From positions 1 through 24,084 of the forward strand of contig JBLHOS010000049.1 of the NCBI GenBank assembly GCA_047623825.1: DNA of 24,084 nt, given 5' to 3'. Shown here one piece after another: positions 23,239-24,084 of the stretch. The translations under genes and the position numbers were made by a program. Below the pieces are notes generated by a model. That model was not told the DNA's origin and made no database searches. It saw only the letters and a list, made by a program, of their open reading frames with translations. The stretch comes from JBLHOS01 sp047623825 (GTDB taxonomy: Bacteria; Pseudomonadota; Alphaproteobacteria; Rhodobacterales; Rhodobacteraceae). The first letter of the stretch is position 1, and each line of letters opens with the position of its first letter.

Positions 23239-24084
23239 TTATCTGTCCAATACGAGTGTTTTGCCTTCGAAACGAGAGACGCAGGGCATGATCTTTTTGC
23301 CGCCGGCGTGCTCGTCCTCCTCCAGCCAATGATCGCGGTGAATAAACGTACCATCATAGTTGATTACTGCGGTTTCACACTGCCCGCAGGCCCCGCCACG
23401 ACATAGATAGGGCGCATCGACGCCGGACCGCTCCATCGCCTCCAGCAGGCTTTCTTGTTCGCTGACCTGAATGACCTTGTTGGAAATCGCCAGCTTGACC
23501 TCAAAGGGTTTTCCGGGCCGCGGCGCCAGAAACTCCTCATAATGAATTGCCTCACGCGGCCACCCAAGCTCAGCAGCCTTGCCGCGCGCCCAGTCGATCA
23601 TACCCCTTGGGCCGCAGATATAGACATGCGTTCCCAACGGCTGACCATCCAGCAGGTTTTCCAGATCAATCATCTGGTTTTGATCATCATAATAGACGTT
23701 CACATCGTTTGGATGCGTCGACGTCAAATAGTCGACATATGATCCAAGCGCCTCGGATCGGCAGGCGTAGTGCAGCTCCCAATGCTCATGTGCGCGGTCC
23801 AATTGTTTGATCTGGGCCAAAAAAGGCGTGATCCCGATGCCGCCTGCGATTAACAGATGCTTTTTCGCCCGCAGATCCAATGAGAACAAGTTGACCGGAT
23901 TACTGATCACCATTTCATCGCCAACCGTTACGTTGGTATGCATGAAGAGTGAGCCGCCCCTGCCCTGATCATCGCGCCGGACGGAGATGGTATAAGCCGT
24001 CTGATCGAACGGGTCGGACATCAAGGAATACGGGTTCATCCGGGTCCGGTCGCCGTCACGCATCTCAACGACGGTATGGGCGCC
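23239..24084 (-). CDS. PDR/VanB-type FAD/2Fe-2S oxidoreductase (partial, N-terminus beyond the window)
   Basis: This is the electron-transfer component for the DUF3445 oxygenase. The visible 281 residues run from GAHTVVEMRDGDRTR at the window edge. They hold the flavin-binding RMNPYSLMS stretch, the NAD(P) domain (LLIAGGIGITPFLAQIK and VYICGPRGMIDWARGKA) and a C-terminal plant-type ferredoxin with CRGGACGQC and a fourth Cys in IMPCVSR. The frame stays open to the last base, so about 30-40 residues are missing at the N-terminus. The stop is one base before the start of the N-demethylase gene. Phthalate-dioxygenase-reductase-like proteins of this layout pass electrons from NAD(P)H through flavin to 2Fe-2S. 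Confidence 0.92.
   Translation of the reverse strand, partial: GAHTVVEMRDGDRTRMNPYSLMSDPFDQTAYTISVRRDDQGRGGSLFMHTNVTVGDEMVISNPVNLFSLDLRAKKHLLIAGGIGITPFLAQIKQLDRAHEHWELHYACRSEALGSYVDYLTSTHPNDVNVYYDDQNQMIDLENLLDGQPLGTHVYICGPRGMIDWARGKAAELGWPREAIHYEEFLAPRPGKPFEVKLAISNKVIQVSEQESLLEAMERSGVDAPYLCRGGACGQCETAVINYDGTFIHRDHWLEEDEHAGGKKIMPCVSRFEGKTLVLDR

Noticed and set aside
22170..23357. Longer start (23357) for the DUF3445 protein
   Set aside because: The extra 40 residues overlap the reductase C-terminus. ATG 23237 follows that stop by one base and begins the family-like sequence.

Overview
The window reads as chromosomal DNA from a marine alphaproteobacterium of the Rhodobacterales (Roseobacter group). 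The grounds are the neighbouring DUF6456 HTH protein and DUF6477 protein, the lipA, guaA and MttB-family proteins, the amine N-demethylase genes, and moderate-GC coding sequence with strong Shine-Dalgarno sites. The genus cannot be fixed from the sequence. No rRNA, tRNA, CRISPR array, intact insertion sequence or phage gene was recognised. Several loci are visibly decaying, so this genome is losing genes at more than one place.

Layout. 1-1075: the end of an unknown gene, a small conserved-looking membrane protein, and the wreck of a c-type cytochrome gene. 1077-5375: lipA, a divergent DUF6456/DUF6477 pair with palindromes nearby, and a non-pyrrolysine MttB-family methyltransferase. 5639-7201: guaA, followed by about 770 bases without a recognisable gene. 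7974-8546: a cytochrome b561.

8556-21046 is the interesting part. On the minus strand (12734 down to 8556) run a PTPS/QueD homologue, a SAM methyltransferase, a stand-alone RibD-type reductase, a gutted GTP cyclohydrolase II, a BchC-like zinc-less MDR dehydrogenase and an inositol-monophosphatase-like phosphatase. Divergent from it is an EEP-family phosphodiesterase or nuclease. Then come a second b561 and, on the minus strand, an opgH-opgG remnant (osmoregulated periplasmic glucan synthesis). On the plus strand (15876-21046) a tightly coupled operon follows: CDP-alcohol phosphatidyltransferase, sulfatase/LtaS-like membrane phosphotransferase, LPG-synthase-like membrane protein, family 4 glycosyltransferase and FkbM methyltransferase. 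Each of the four gene junctions overlaps by 4 bases. Taken together the two arms look like a pathway that makes a pteridine- or ribityl-pyrimidine-derived compound and a lipid- or glycan-type carrier or conjugate. That reading is inference. In this strain the GTP-consuming first enzyme is deleted down to a 91-residue stub.

21370-24084 (minus strand) is an operon with a PDR/VanB-type flavin/2Fe-2S reductase (cut by the window edge), a haem-dependent oxidative N-demethylase (DUF3445) and a BesD/HalD-like Fe(II)/2-oxoglutarate enzyme with a hydroxylase-type HxD triad. It is probably an oxidative methylamine-type demethylation system.
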